Shown: positions 46,596-57,500 of the stretch, piece after piece | Position numbering within the stretch: the first letter of the stretch is position 1 | Layout: every line of letters begins with the position of its first letter | Assembly (NCBI RefSeq): GCF_000013445.1 | Contig: NC_007796.1 | Coordinates: 434,001 to 498,000, forward strand | Length of the DNA stretch: 64,000 nt | Reading direction: 5' to 3' | Source of the DNA: Methanospirillum hungatei JF-1 | GTDB taxonomy: Archaea; Halobacteriota; Methanomicrobia; Methanomicrobiales; Methanospirillaceae | The notes under the pieces: model-generated | What the model was told of the DNA's origin: nothing | Databases searched by the model: none | The model's input: the letters and a program-made list of their open reading frames with translations, nothing else | Translations under genes and position numbers: made by a program

Positions 46596-46849
46596 ATATC
46601 TTTACAATCTCTCTTTTTCTCTTTTAAAAAAGTGATAATCTTTTTTTTTCTTCAGTATTAAAAAAGAATAATAGAAATATTTATATTCTTCATTAAATAT
46701 ATGATGTATATTATCACAGAATGGGGGCTATTGAGCAATCAATTTGGTGAGATGGAGGAAGCGACGACAAATCTGATTTGAATTTTTTCAATCGGTATTG
46801 GCGGTCATTTCTTTCAGGTTAGAGAAATCTCATGGATGGAGTGGTGTTG
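46596..46849. promoter_or_regulatory. Promoter and long leader of the DUF3821 surface-protein gene
   Basis: T-rich termination-like runs (TCTCTTTTTCTCTTTT, CTTTTTTTTTC) follow the previous gene. A TATA-like element ATATTTATATTC near 46676-46687 is followed by about 150 nt of leader that becomes GC-richer and contains GGGGGCT and GGAGGAAGCGACGAC. A ribosome site GGAGTGGTG precedes the ATG at 46850. A long leader is unusual for archaea with many leaderless mRNAs and may carry structure. Confidence 0.5.
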
Positions 46850-49800
46850 ATGAAAAAAGACAAATTAATCGATTTTAAGAAAGGTCTGTTCGCACTCATG
46901 GTGCTCTGTGGTATAGGCATTCTCCTTATACCGCAAGTATCGGCCGCAGGGATTAATATTAATGTTCCGATTGTAGAACAGAATACCACGGTTTTCATTG
47001 GTGAAGAAGGGCTTGATATATCAAATGCGCTGATAGATCCAAACACTGGAAACCCGGTATATCTCCTCGGATGGTGGGGGGATGATGTTGAATCTGGTGG
47101 ACATACATCAGCAGATAAATATATCACGATCGCTCCGGGGAGTGTGACCAACTATTATGTCAACCCGACTGAGTATATGATGAATAATCGATACACAGAG
47201 GGTTCTTTTTATATCTGTGATGAGACTACTGGTCAGGCTATTTATTATAATGGATACCCTGTTGTCGCTTTTTATGTAGAGTTACCTCATCTTGAACTCG
47301 TTCCGGCTGATGATGTATGTCCTGATGTAAACCGGACCGGGCAGGTCTTCCTTGGAACAAATCTGAACTTTAACATTAAGACCAACCTGTACAAGATTCA
47401 GAACAGGCCTGGAGGTCAGAACAGCGCGATATTTGATATCAATGTCATCGGACCGAATGGAAAGGATTACAACTACCTCCTCGGTCCTGATGCCGGAGGG
47501 TGTAACTGTCCGGATTGTAATCCGAATTATCCGGCAATAGGTATCAAGGATATCAATATTCTGACCAACAAGCATCAGTGGCAGACTTGGGATACCGATG
47601 CAATCGATCCACAAACCGGTCTTTTGTATTCACCTCAGGGAACATATGCCATATCGGCAACCTGCTGGGCAAATCACATATTAGACAATTACGTAACAAT
47701 AGGTGGGGCAAAATCAGCCACAACAAATCTGGAACTGGTTGTAGAGACCGTGAGTGTTACGGTAAATCCTGGGACCATTCTAAGAACCGAAACGGCAACT
47801 GCCACGGTGACGGGGAAACCACAGACTGAGTACATCATCGCTCTCATGGAATGTCCTCTTAAGATGACCGGTGAGATCTGTGACCGCCCGCCATGGTTTG
47901 AGAATGATCCACTTAATGTTGCGTTGCAGTTTGATCCTGAAGGCGGTCCATATACCATAGGAAAAGAAATTGTCTATCCGTCCTGTTGTGATGGGCTAAC
48001 CTTCAGAGATGTCGTGCCAAAGGTATACCATGACGGTGTGCTCTATTATGCAAGTATTACCACTGACTGTCTTGGAAAAGCAACGATAGACATCAAAGTG
48101 GATAATACGGTCTGGAAAGCGGATAATAACCCTGTATATACGATCCATGTTCAGAAACGTGCTCCCGAATGTAATGGAATTCACCTGTTTGCGGAGACTG
48201 AATTAACTGTTAAAAAGGGTGATATTTCCATCCAGATCTCACAGGCATCAGATACAACAAATGCACCCATCACTGAGGCATATCTTGGTGATACCCTCAA
48301 GATCGCTGGATCAAATACCGACAGTCTGAGAACCTATCTGTACATGACCGGTCCATGTCAGCCTGAATGTGGTGGAGGCCTGATACCGATTCCATATCCA
48401 CATGGACCAATTGGAGATGGACCTGAAGTCATTGATGTAAGTCTTCCACCCATCGAAGGATTTGACTGGATATTTACCAACAATGATGCCACTGGAAAGC
48501 CACGGTACTGGGAGACCAGATACCTGCCTATGAATCCAGGGACCTATACCATATGGGCGATTAGTAACTGGCCGCCAAACTGTCCAAATTGTCTTGATTG
48601 CGGTGGTCATCCGTGCTTTACAAACCCGGAGACTTGTCCTGGATGTGATGGAAAGGTATGTTCACTCCTTGATTGCCCGAACTGTGATGTGTATGCCGTT
48701 GCAACTATCGAACTGAAGGCTCCTGAACTTACCGCGATTACTGAGGATATTGAGCGGTGCTGTTGCTCAGGATATCCCTGTGGAACCACCATCGATAGTC
48801 ATCCTATCAACGTTAGTGGAGTTTCAACCGGAAATCCGAAGAAAGAGCTGAATGTCTGGCTCTTTGGCAAAGGAAAGATCGGCGACGAGAAGTTCATGAA
48901 CATAAAAGTGCCTGTCAATTGTGACGGGACGTTTGTATTTGATGTGGTGAAAGATATTCTCGGATATTATGGTATTCCATTGTGCAGAATAGATTCAGGT
49001 ACCTATGATCTGATCATTCAGGATGCAGGATATAATCATCAGTATGATGTCATCTATGAGGATGATCTTGATCCTTCAATATGGGCCAGACCTGTGGAAG
49101 TGAACAAAAAATGGATCATCATGGGTCATCCAGACATCGGTCCGGTAGAGAATTATTCAGAGATTAATCCTGGAGAACAAAATCCAAATGAAGATTTCCT
49201 TACTCATGTGGATACAACAACTTTAGTTGTTCCCGATCCAGACTCCCAGAAGTTCTACGACGACGACTGGCGTAAACTCGTCCAGGTAGAAGGACCGGGG
49301 TACAAGCTCGGAACTGAAGTCCTCTATGCTCTCATCAAGGGCCTTGACGATCCAAGCGTTGACGACAACTATGTCCACATCCAGTTCACCGTCACAGACA
49401 AATCCTGTCTGGTTGGAACTGACTTTGATGCAGATCGGACTTACGGAAACAAACCGCTGACCGTCCGGTTCACTGACAAGAGTTACAATGCAACATCATG
49501 GCTCTGGAACTTTGGAGATGGAACAACCTCCACTGAACAGAACCCAACACACACCTTCACTGAAGAAGGCCGGTATACAATCAGCCTTACCACCAATGGT
49601 GATGAGAAGGGTAAAGCAGTAAAGAACGATTACATCCGGGTAGCAAAAGGCCCGACTGCAAAGTTCGCCTTTGCACCAAAAGATGTAACGGTAGGAACTG
49701 AAGTTCAGTTCACTGACCTCTCGTCAGGTAACCCGACCTCCTGGATGTGGCACTTTGGTGATGGTTCATCCTCACCACTCCAGAGTCCGGTGTATACCTA

Positions 49801-50137
49801 CATGGCCCCTGGTGTGTATACTGTCATGCTCACGGTGAGTGATGAAACCGGAATCAGTGGTGACTCTGCAACCCAGACCATCACAGTCCAGGGTTCATCA
49901 ACCCCGGTCGTTGCGGATTTCAAAACCGAAGTAACCAATGGAACCAATGTCCAGTTCACTGACCTCTCTTCAGGTTTTGGCATAACAAGCTGGGTCTGGG
50001 ACTTTGGTGATGGATCGACCTCAACTGAGAGAAATCCGAAGCATACCTACCTTAAGGAAGGAACCTATCAGGTCTCTCTCACCGTCTCGAATGGCAGCTA
50101 TGAAAACACTGCCAAAAAACCCATTGGAATTCGTTAA
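46850..50137 (+). CDS. DUF3821-type surface protein with cysteine-rich cassette and PKD domains
   Basis: About 1095 residues. Start ATG 46850 follows GGAGTGGTGTTG. Signal peptide (GLFALMVLCGIGILLIPQVS AA). DUF3821-type N-terminal domain: QNTTVFIGEEGLDISNAL, YLLGWWGDD, VNPTEYMMNNRYTEGSFYIC, then FLGTNLNFNIKTNLY. Middle: CNCPDCNPNYP, MTGEICDRPPWF, VYHDGVLYYA and the cassette VCSLLDCPNCD / CCCSGYPCG. The C-terminal 250 residues are three PKD domains (LWNFGDG, MWHFGDG, VWDFGDG). Codon use is biased to GC-ending codons in the last third. It is probably an abundant cell-envelope protein. No C-terminal membrane helix or PGF-CTERM was seen. Confidence 0.85.
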   Translation: MKKDKLIDFKKGLFALMVLCGIGILLIPQVSAAGININVPIVEQNTTVFIGEEGLDISNALIDPNTGNPVYLLGWWGDDVESGGHTSADKYITIAPGSVTNYYVNPTEYMMNNRYTEGSFYICDETTGQAIYYNGYPVVAFYVELPHLELVPADDVCPDVNRTGQVFLGTNLNFNIKTNLYKIQNRPGGQNSAIFDINVIGPNGKDYNYLLGPDAGGCNCPDCNPNYPAIGIKDINILTNKHQWQTWDTDAIDPQTGLLYSPQGTYAISATCWANHILDNYVTIGGAKSATTNLELVVETVSVTVNPGTILRTETATATVTGKPQTEYIIALMECPLKMTGEICDRPPWFENDPLNVALQFDPEGGPYTIGKEIVYPSCCDGLTFRDVVPKVYHDGVLYYASITTDCLGKATIDIKVDNTVWKADNNPVYTIHVQKRAPECNGIHLFAETELTVKKGDISIQISQASDTTNAPITEAYLGDTLKIAGSNTDSLRTYLYMTGPCQPECGGGLIPIPYPHGPIGDGPEVIDVSLPPIEGFDWIFTNNDATGKPRYWETRYLPMNPGTYTIWAISNWPPNCPNCLDCGGHPCFTNPETCPGCDGKVCSLLDCPNCDVYAVATIELKAPELTAITEDIERCCCSGYPCGTTIDSHPINVSGVSTGNPKKELNVWLFGKGKIGDEKFMNIKVPVNCDGTFVFDVVKDILGYYGIPLCRIDSGTYDLIIQDAGYNHQYDVIYEDDLDPSIWARPVEVNKKWIIMGHPDIGPVENYSEINPGEQNPNEDFLTHVDTTTLVVPDPDSQKFYDDDWRKLVQVEGPGYKLGTEVLYALIKGLDDPSVDDNYVHIQFTVTDKSCLVGTDFDADRTYGNKPLTVRFTDKSYNATSWLWNFGDGTTSTEQNPTHTFTEEGRYTISLTTNGDEKGKAVKNDYIRVAKGPTAKFAFAPKDVTVGTEVQFTDLSSGNPTSWMWHFGDGSSSPLQSPVYTYMAPGVYTVMLTVSDETGISGDSATQTITVQGSSTPVVADFKTEVTNGTNVQFTDLSSGFGITSWVWDFGDGSTSTERNPKHTYLKEGTYQVSLTVSNGSYENTAKKPIGIR

Positions 50138-50664
50138 TCGATCCTCATTTCTTTTTTACTTTTATTTTTATACTATCCGCAATTTCTCATCATGTGGCAC
50201 CTCTGAAAATAAGAGCAAATTAAGAATATTTCAAAGCCCCTTATTTCCGCGGCATACATGCATCAGAGCGATCTGAAAAACCTGAAAGATAATAGTACCT
50301 TTCCGAATTAAAATCATCAGTGAATTTTTCTCTTTGAAATCACAAGGAAAGCATTCGTGATTTTTCGATTTATCTACATATATTGGAAAAAATATATATC
50401 ATCTTGTGAAATATCTTCGATGCAGTTTTCGATGCTTCAATGTGTAATATAAATAGGATATATTTCGAAAAACCTTATTTTTGAGATACTTATGGAAATA
50501 TTTATATTAGAAATAATATATAGGATTTTTATTATCTACGTATGGGAGTTGAATACGCCACAGAAGCTACCATGGGGTGTGATAGACAGATCGGTGAGTG
50601 CCATACCTGTATCATTCTGGTACGGGGATGATATGAGATCTGCCTGAACGTGGGGTGTTTTCAG
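50138..50664. promoter_or_regulatory. Terminator, promoter and long leader between two DUF3821-type genes
   Basis: 527 bp. A T-rich run (TTTCTTTTTTACTTTTATTTTT, 50150-50171) after the stop suggests termination. A second promoter-like region, GGAAATATTTATATTAGAAA at about 50492-50511, is followed by roughly 140 nt of leader rich in G (ATGGGAGTTG, CATGGGGTGTG, GTACGGGGATG) before the ATG at 50665. The leader has several short inverted repeats but no recognised riboswitch. Confidence 0.5.
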
Positions 50665-53600
50665 ATGAGGGAGAAAATGAACAGATATCTACTAATGGCG
50701 ACATGCATCGTCCTGATGACATGCGTTGCGATAGTATCTGCTGAATCCTTTGATAATATTGATCAAAATCTGATTATCAAACAGATCCGGCAAAACCATA
50801 CTGTCTACTTTGGTGAGGAACACCTGGATATCACCAATTGTCTGGGTGGAAACGGGTATATTGTAACGTTGGATGTGGTCAGAAATGTGACAGATCACAT
50901 AAAAATAAATGATCCGACTGACTTCAATATGCCCACGGATAAAGAAGAGAACGTCTGGTACCAGGCACGAGATGCGAAAACACCGGTATTAGATCCGCAG
51001 GGAAATCCGGTCCCGGCATTCATTACTCAGGAACCGGTTCTTTCATTCGATATCTGGAATCTGAATACTGACATGAAAGCGAACGCTTCGGTCCAGAGGG
51101 GTACGCTTCTTCAGTTCAAGATGACCACCGATACGAACCTCGATGACATAACCAGTCGTCTTGATTACACTCCCGGTCAGGGATATGTAAATATCGGTGT
51201 ACGAGCACCTAATGAAACCAATCCAAAAGATCCAACTGGGGAAACTCTTTTAAAATTAATGACGCTCGGGAAAAACTCCGGTGATGTTGAGATTAAACCG
51301 ACAATTAATCTGGAAGTTGATCCATCAGCAGCATGGGTATGGCCTGAAAACCTGAACTCTGAAACCGCAGATCCAACCGGGTGGATGACCGGATGGCGTG
51401 ATGCAGGAACTGGTGTTGAGACTGATTACAACTACAAGCTGGGAACCTATGATGTGACCGCTGTCTGTAATGTCAACAACATGTTCAAGAACCGTCAGCG
51501 TCAGGGCTTTACCTGGGATTCACAGAAAGTGGAACTGACAGCACGTGAGATCAAGGTTGATGTATCTGCACCGGTCGGAAAGAGCAGAGATGTCCAGTTT
51601 ACCGCAACGGTAACCGGTATGCCAAATACGCTCTATGAGATCTTCATTTATGATGAGTGTCCGCCGAAAATCAGCGGAAAGATCTGTGACCGGCCACCGT
51701 TTATTAGGGAAGACCGAGCAGCTCTCATGGGGAAAGGCATCGAACTTGATCCGATTGACGGACCATATCCGATTGGAACACGGCTTGTTGTGGATTGCTG
51801 TACCCAGGGTATGAACATCCGTCAGGCTGTACCGTCAGGAGATGCATTCCCGTCACAGGGTAAGAATGTCTTTGAGAAAGGTACTCGCTATTATGCACAG
51901 GTCAGAACCGGACCTGATGGAAAGGTTACTGTTCCATTCTGGATTGATACCACAGTCGGTCCTGGCACCTACACGATTCAGGCACAGGATATCCTGTATA
52001 ACCTGAAGTCAACTGCCACCATTACTGTTCCTCAGGGGACTATTACCGGTGCAACAAAGGATCCGGCCGGCGTTGCCAAGACCGAGTTCTACCTGGGTGA
52101 TGAGATATGGATCGATGGTACAAACTCTGACAGCAACATGACCTACATCTGGCTGACCGGTCCAGGTCTGAACCCCTGTGGTGTCAACCTCTTCAGCCCG
52201 CTTGACAGCAATGATCCGGTCAGAGCAGTTGTCTATGACACCAAGGATGGAATTGCCAACTACTGGCGTGTGGAACCAAACTGGGACACGGGGGCTGTCC
52301 CGATTAGTGAAGGCAAGTATACCATCTGGATGGCAAGTGTTGATCCAGGATGCCGGTTCTGTCAGTGTGATGCTGCCGGAGGCGGAGAATGTGGATTTGG
52401 TGACTGTTTCGGAGTAGCATGTGAGGAAGGAGTATGCAGCCTTCTCAATTGTCCGGAATGCGCAGCAGTATCCAGCATTGATGTTACACTCATCAAGCCT
52501 GACATAACCGCTGAGGTGGATGATGTAACCCGCTGTTGTTGTCCTGGCTACCCCTGTGGTCAGCTGGGTGGAGTCCAGGAGATCTGGATTGAAGGAAGCT
52601 CAGGCGGTAACTCCTGCAAGCAGCTTCAGGTCTGGCTCTTTGGCCAGAGTCAGTTCGGTCTTAAGAATTATCTGATGACAGTAACTCCCATTTACTGCGA
52701 TGGCACATACAAGTTCGAACTCAATAAGGGACTTCTGCAGGCAAATGGCATTGACCTCTGCAGCATAGCAACCGGTAAATATGATGTGATTGTCCAGGCA
52801 CCCGGAGCGAACAATAACTTTGATATTCGCCTTGGAGAACCTGAAAACACGGGAGACCGGTTTGTCCTGACAACCATGCCAACTGATGACAGCAAATTAT
52901 TCAAGATAGAGGGCAAGGATTCCCTGTATGCAGGAGTTGCAGTCAAAGCTCTGATTGATGGGTTTAACCAGGATGGCATTGATGACCTGTATGCTCATGT
53001 GACCTTTGAGCTGAAAGACAAGGCCTGTGAAGGCAATGTTGATTTCACAGCCGATAAGACACAGGGCAATGCTCCTCTATCAGTGCAGTTCACTGACACG
53101 TCTGTTATGCAGGGTGTCAGCTGGGCATGGACTGCAAATGGTGAGGCATTCTCAACTGAGCAGAACCCGAAGAAGGTCTTTGACAAAACCGGGAAGTATA
53201 CGATTGAACTGACCGTAACCGATGCAGAGGGAGTCAGCAACACCGCAACCAAGGATAGTTATATTAATGTAATATCCGGTCCGGTTGCAGACTTCAGCTT
53301 CAATCCTGCGTCACCAGTTACCGGAGAGACGGTTCAGTTCATTGATGAATCTTTGGGATCTCCGGCATCCTGGCAGTGGAGCTTTGGTGATGCAACCTCT
53401 TCATCAGTGCAAAGTCCTGCTCATGTCTATTACCTGCCAGGGACCTATAATGTGACCCTGACCGTGAGTGACAAGTACGGTGACTCGAGTATATCCAAAT
53501 CGGTAACCGTCACTGGTAATCCGATCTCCACCGGTTTAGTTGCTGATTTCACCATGGCTCCGGCATCTGCCTATGCAGGTGACCAGATTCAGTTCACCGA

Positions 53601-54543
53601 TAAGTCAACCGGTGGAACACCGACATCCTGGCAATGGGAGTTCGGCGATAATACAACCTCGTCACTTCAGAGCCCGGTACACATCTATGAAAAACCAGGT
53701 ACATACCAGGTTATTCTGAATGTAGGAGACAGCCGGGGAGTTGGCGTTCCAAAGATCGTTGATTACCTGGTTATGAACGATGCACCGGTTGCAGCATTCT
53801 CTGCAGATCCGTTATCATCCGAATTCTACCCGGTTCAGGTGGAGTTCACTGATGAATCAACCGGTGTTGTTGATGAATGGAACTGGCAGATTCTGCGTGA
53901 AGGAAAGGTAGTTGCAACATCAGTTGAACAGAATCCGACGATTACATTTACTGTTCCGGGTATCTACACGGTAACCCTGACGGTGAAGAATAATGGTGGT
54001 TCCAACTCCGTCACAAAAGACAATTATATTACAATCGGAACCGGCAGTCAGTTTACGATTGAACAGGGATGGAACCATGTGTCAGTCCCCATGGCTGTAA
54101 CAGATGACTACAACACCGTCAGCAAACTGTTTAAGGGTATCCAGACCGGAGGAGTTCCTTATGCAGTCTTCAATAATGCTGCAAATGAATGGGTGAATGT
54201 GACTGATGATTATCCGGTTAAGCCACTTGAAGCGCTCAGAGTATGGAAGGAGGATCCAGGATCAATCGTGATAACTCCGGATTACACAAAGGGAGGTATC
54301 TTTACCCGTGATCTGAAGCTAGGCTGGAACGGTATCGGAATCATGTTCATGCAGCCAACTCCTGCTAATGTAGCCCTTGCCTCACTGGGAGAAGCCTGGA
54401 ACAAGACGCTCATGTTCAATCCGTTAACCCAGCGGTGGGAGTATCCGATTATCAGGGGAGTGGATGATGACAAATTCATGTATCCAACAGTCGGCTATCT
54501 CATCGAGATGAACACTGACGGGATACTGATTGGTGGTGAGTAA
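50665..54543 (+). CDS. DUF3821-type surface protein with cysteine-rich cassette, PKD domains and GWN-type C-terminus
   Basis: About 1292 residues from ATG 50665, with GTGGGGTG 7 nt upstream. Signal (LLMATCIVLMTCVAIVSA). DUF3821-type domain (NHTVYFGEEHLDITNCLGG), MPTDKEENVWYQ, then ISGKICDRPPFI, the cassette VCSLLNCPECA / CCCPGYPCGQL, and four PKD domains (a diverged WAWTANG, then WQWSFGDA, WQWEFGDN and the diverged WNWQILREG). The last 160 residues form a separate domain beginning EQGWNHVSVPMAV with two GWN motifs and ending IGG E. No C-terminal membrane helix. The downstream gene starts 1 bp after its stop. Confidence 0.85.
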   Translation: MREKMNRYLLMATCIVLMTCVAIVSAESFDNIDQNLIIKQIRQNHTVYFGEEHLDITNCLGGNGYIVTLDVVRNVTDHIKINDPTDFNMPTDKEENVWYQARDAKTPVLDPQGNPVPAFITQEPVLSFDIWNLNTDMKANASVQRGTLLQFKMTTDTNLDDITSRLDYTPGQGYVNIGVRAPNETNPKDPTGETLLKLMTLGKNSGDVEIKPTINLEVDPSAAWVWPENLNSETADPTGWMTGWRDAGTGVETDYNYKLGTYDVTAVCNVNNMFKNRQRQGFTWDSQKVELTAREIKVDVSAPVGKSRDVQFTATVTGMPNTLYEIFIYDECPPKISGKICDRPPFIREDRAALMGKGIELDPIDGPYPIGTRLVVDCCTQGMNIRQAVPSGDAFPSQGKNVFEKGTRYYAQVRTGPDGKVTVPFWIDTTVGPGTYTIQAQDILYNLKSTATITVPQGTITGATKDPAGVAKTEFYLGDEIWIDGTNSDSNMTYIWLTGPGLNPCGVNLFSPLDSNDPVRAVVYDTKDGIANYWRVEPNWDTGAVPISEGKYTIWMASVDPGCRFCQCDAAGGGECGFGDCFGVACEEGVCSLLNCPECAAVSSIDVTLIKPDITAEVDDVTRCCCPGYPCGQLGGVQEIWIEGSSGGNSCKQLQVWLFGQSQFGLKNYLMTVTPIYCDGTYKFELNKGLLQANGIDLCSIATGKYDVIVQAPGANNNFDIRLGEPENTGDRFVLTTMPTDDSKLFKIEGKDSLYAGVAVKALIDGFNQDGIDDLYAHVTFELKDKACEGNVDFTADKTQGNAPLSVQFTDTSVMQGVSWAWTANGEAFSTEQNPKKVFDKTGKYTIELTVTDAEGVSNTATKDSYINVISGPVADFSFNPASPVTGETVQFIDESLGSPASWQWSFGDATSSSVQSPAHVYYLPGTYNVTLTVSDKYGDSSISKSVTVTGNPISTGLVADFTMAPASAYAGDQIQFTDKSTGGTPTSWQWEFGDNTTSSLQSPVHIYEKPGTYQVILNVGDSRGVGVPKIVDYLVMNDAPVAAFSADPLSSEFYPVQVEFTDESTGVVDEWNWQILREGKVVATSVEQNPTITFTVPGIYTVTLTVKNNGGSNSVTKDNYITIGTGSQFTIEQGWNHVSVPMAVTDDYNTVSKLFKGIQTGGVPYAVFNNAANEWVNVTDDYPVKPLEALRVWKEDPGSIVITPDYTKGGIFTRDLKLGWNGIGIMFMQPTPANVALASLGEAWNKTLMFNPLTQRWEYPIIRGVDDDKFMYPTVGYLIEMNTDGILIGGE

Positions 54544-54544
54544 G

Positions 54545-57500
54545 ATGAGTATGGTGATGAAAGGAATCGGAGTCTGTCTCCTGATCCTTCTTCTTCTTGC
54601 AGGTATAGCGCCGGCAATGGCAGAGGATGTGGAGATTAAGCAGCTGGTCCCGATGTTTCTGAAAGGGACGGTTTATATCGGAGATACACCTGCAAAACCC
54701 GGAATAACAGTGGAATCTGACATCCTTGGATTCTGGGGTGGTTCGGCTGTAACAATGTCGAATGGAACATACGGAACGGAATCTCAGCCGATGATGGTTC
54801 AGGCAGGAGCAAACGAGACACTGAAAGGTGAACCGGTTACCTTCTGGCTGAATGGAGTAAAAGCTGAAGAAACAATTCTGTATCAGCCAGGTATCAACCT
54901 TGACCTTGACCTGCATTTCTCTAGTGCAGCAGAGAATAAGTTAACCGTAATTCCTCAGGGAGGAGACGTCTTCATTGGTGAGGAGGGACTTGATGTATCC
55001 CTGTTCCTGAAGAGTGGAGATACTATCGCCTGGTTTGACCCGACTTCAGAAGCATATCTTACCGAACCAGTTGGTTCTATTGTTATCGACAACCCGAAGC
55101 AATTCTTCATTGACCCGGCACAGTTCATGAATCGTACTGGCAGATGGTGGATCTGGTCCGGAGATAAATCCAAGCAACTTGCATTTATTGTAAAAGATCC
55201 ATCCATTGCTCTTCGTATATGGAATCAGAACGAAGACCAGGATATTAATGAGGATGGAGGAAAGATTCCGGCAGGGAACTTTGTAAACTTCCGGATTGAA
55301 TCAAATCTTTACTCTGCAATCATTCAGCGAGGAAAAGGACTTGCACCTGAAGACCTTGGTATCATCAACATGGTCGGGTCTTCCAACGTGACTCAGGTGA
55401 CCTATAAATTCCTCCGTGGAACCCTCAATGGAGTTCCAGACTCAGATATTGCTCTTCGTGAACTGGTAGTTGATGCAAATCCATGGTTCTGGCCGGATAA
55501 TGATAAGACAACCTCCGGATGGAATACTGGAGCATTAGGAACTGATCTAAATCGTTTATATCCGAATGGCGAATACAACTTCTATGCTGAAGTTGATCTG
55601 AATAATATCAGAAAGAATTATCCAGGAGATCAGACTGGAAAAGCAATTACCAAGGTGATTCCGGCGGTTATTGCAGATGACTCGATAGATGTTATCGTCA
55701 ATCCGGGAACCGTAACCCGTAATTCGTCCTTCTTCGTAACCATAGGAGGAAGACCGGGTAAAGACTATATCATCGTTATCATGGAATGTGCACCAGGAGA
55801 AGACGATCCAAAGGATTGCTGTGCTCTCAAGATGAGTGGTGCACCCTGTGAGCGTCCACCGATGATCCGCCCCGACCAGAGTGGTGTTGCAGACGGAACA
55901 ATCGGGTTTGACAGTAAGGAAGGACCGTTTACTATCGGTGATACAAAACTTTCACCAGATTGCTGTGAGAAGAGTGGTACTATCCGTTCAGTCGTTCCGA
56001 CCGATGACAAGCCCAACGCACGGGATGTCTATGAGAATGGTGTCTACTACTATGCTCAGGTCAGAACTGACAATGATAACGAGCCAACTCCAGGATATAA
56101 GACGGTAGAATTTACTGTCGGACCGGACGTTGCACCTGACCGTCCATATCGTATCCATGTGCAGAGTGTCGAGTCTGATCCATCTCTGGTCATTGATGGA
56201 GATGCTCTTGTTCAGGTGAACAAGGGAGTAGTTACTCTTGATGTGAAAGAAGAGCCTCCATACTATCTGGGCAATGATATCACCCTGTCAGGAACCAATA
56301 CCGATAGTAATGTTGTCTACCTGTTCATGACCGGCAGCCAGTGCCAGAACAAGTGTGGAAATGACCTCCTTGGATGGAAACGTCCGGACGAGACTGAAAA
56401 CATCATCCAGCCAGGACTAGATATGATTGAGCTTGGCTGTAAGGAAGAGTCTGATCAGTTCACAACCATTGCAGTTCCGGTCAAGAGCGACGGAACATGG
56501 ACCTACACCTGGAAGACTCAGAAGGCACCGATTAATCCGGGAACATACACCGTCTATGCATCCAGTCAGCCGATCAACGGATGTTGTCTGGACTGTGCTT
56601 GTGCGGTCACCGCATCACGTGATATTATCCTTGAGGAGCCATGCTTTGATGCAATCCTCGAGCCGGATGTCATCACCAAACCGGTTGAGTGCTGTCCGAA
56701 TGGCTGTAGCTGGACCTCTATGGATGAGATCATGCTGACTGGAAAGGCATGTGGGTTCCCACACACCGGTGAAGGCGATAATGTCACTAAGGAGATCAAC
56801 ATGTGGATCTTCGGAGAAGAGAAAGTCGGCAATGACAAGTATGTTAATGCAAAGATTCCTGTCTTCTGCGATGATACCTTTGAAGTAAACCTGCTCAACT
56901 ACATCAACCTCTGTGATCTCAAACCTGGTGCATACAGCATCATTCTGCAGCACCCGATGTATAATCACAAGTTTGACATGGTAGAGGAGACCGATGTCCG
57001 CGATCCAATCGAATCCAACCGGATCTGGATGGTTACCTCCTATCCGGATGAGTGGAGCAAGCTCTTCCCACTCGACGGTCCGGGTTACTACCAGGGTGAG
57101 CAGGCAGTCACTGCAATCAAGAACTTCCTTGACCAGCGGCTGGTGGATGACAAATACATCATCCTCACCCTCAGAATTGTTGATGACCGGGTTCCAACCG
57201 CTGCATTCAGTGCAGACCCGACCCAGGGAAGCAGACCGCTTGAAGTCCAGTTTAAGGATGAATCGACCGGTAAGAACCTGACTGAGCGATACTGGGAGTT
57301 TGGAGACGGAACAACTTCAACAGAGACCAATCCAAAGCACAGCTACAGTGAAGCAGGTGTCTACACTGTCTCCCTGACGGTCATGAACAAGGAAGGAGCA
57401 AAAGACACTGCAACAAAGCCTGATTACATTACCGTTCGTGAACCACGGATTAAAGCAGACTTCGTTGCAAGCCCCACCTCAGGGGCAGCACCCCTTTCCG

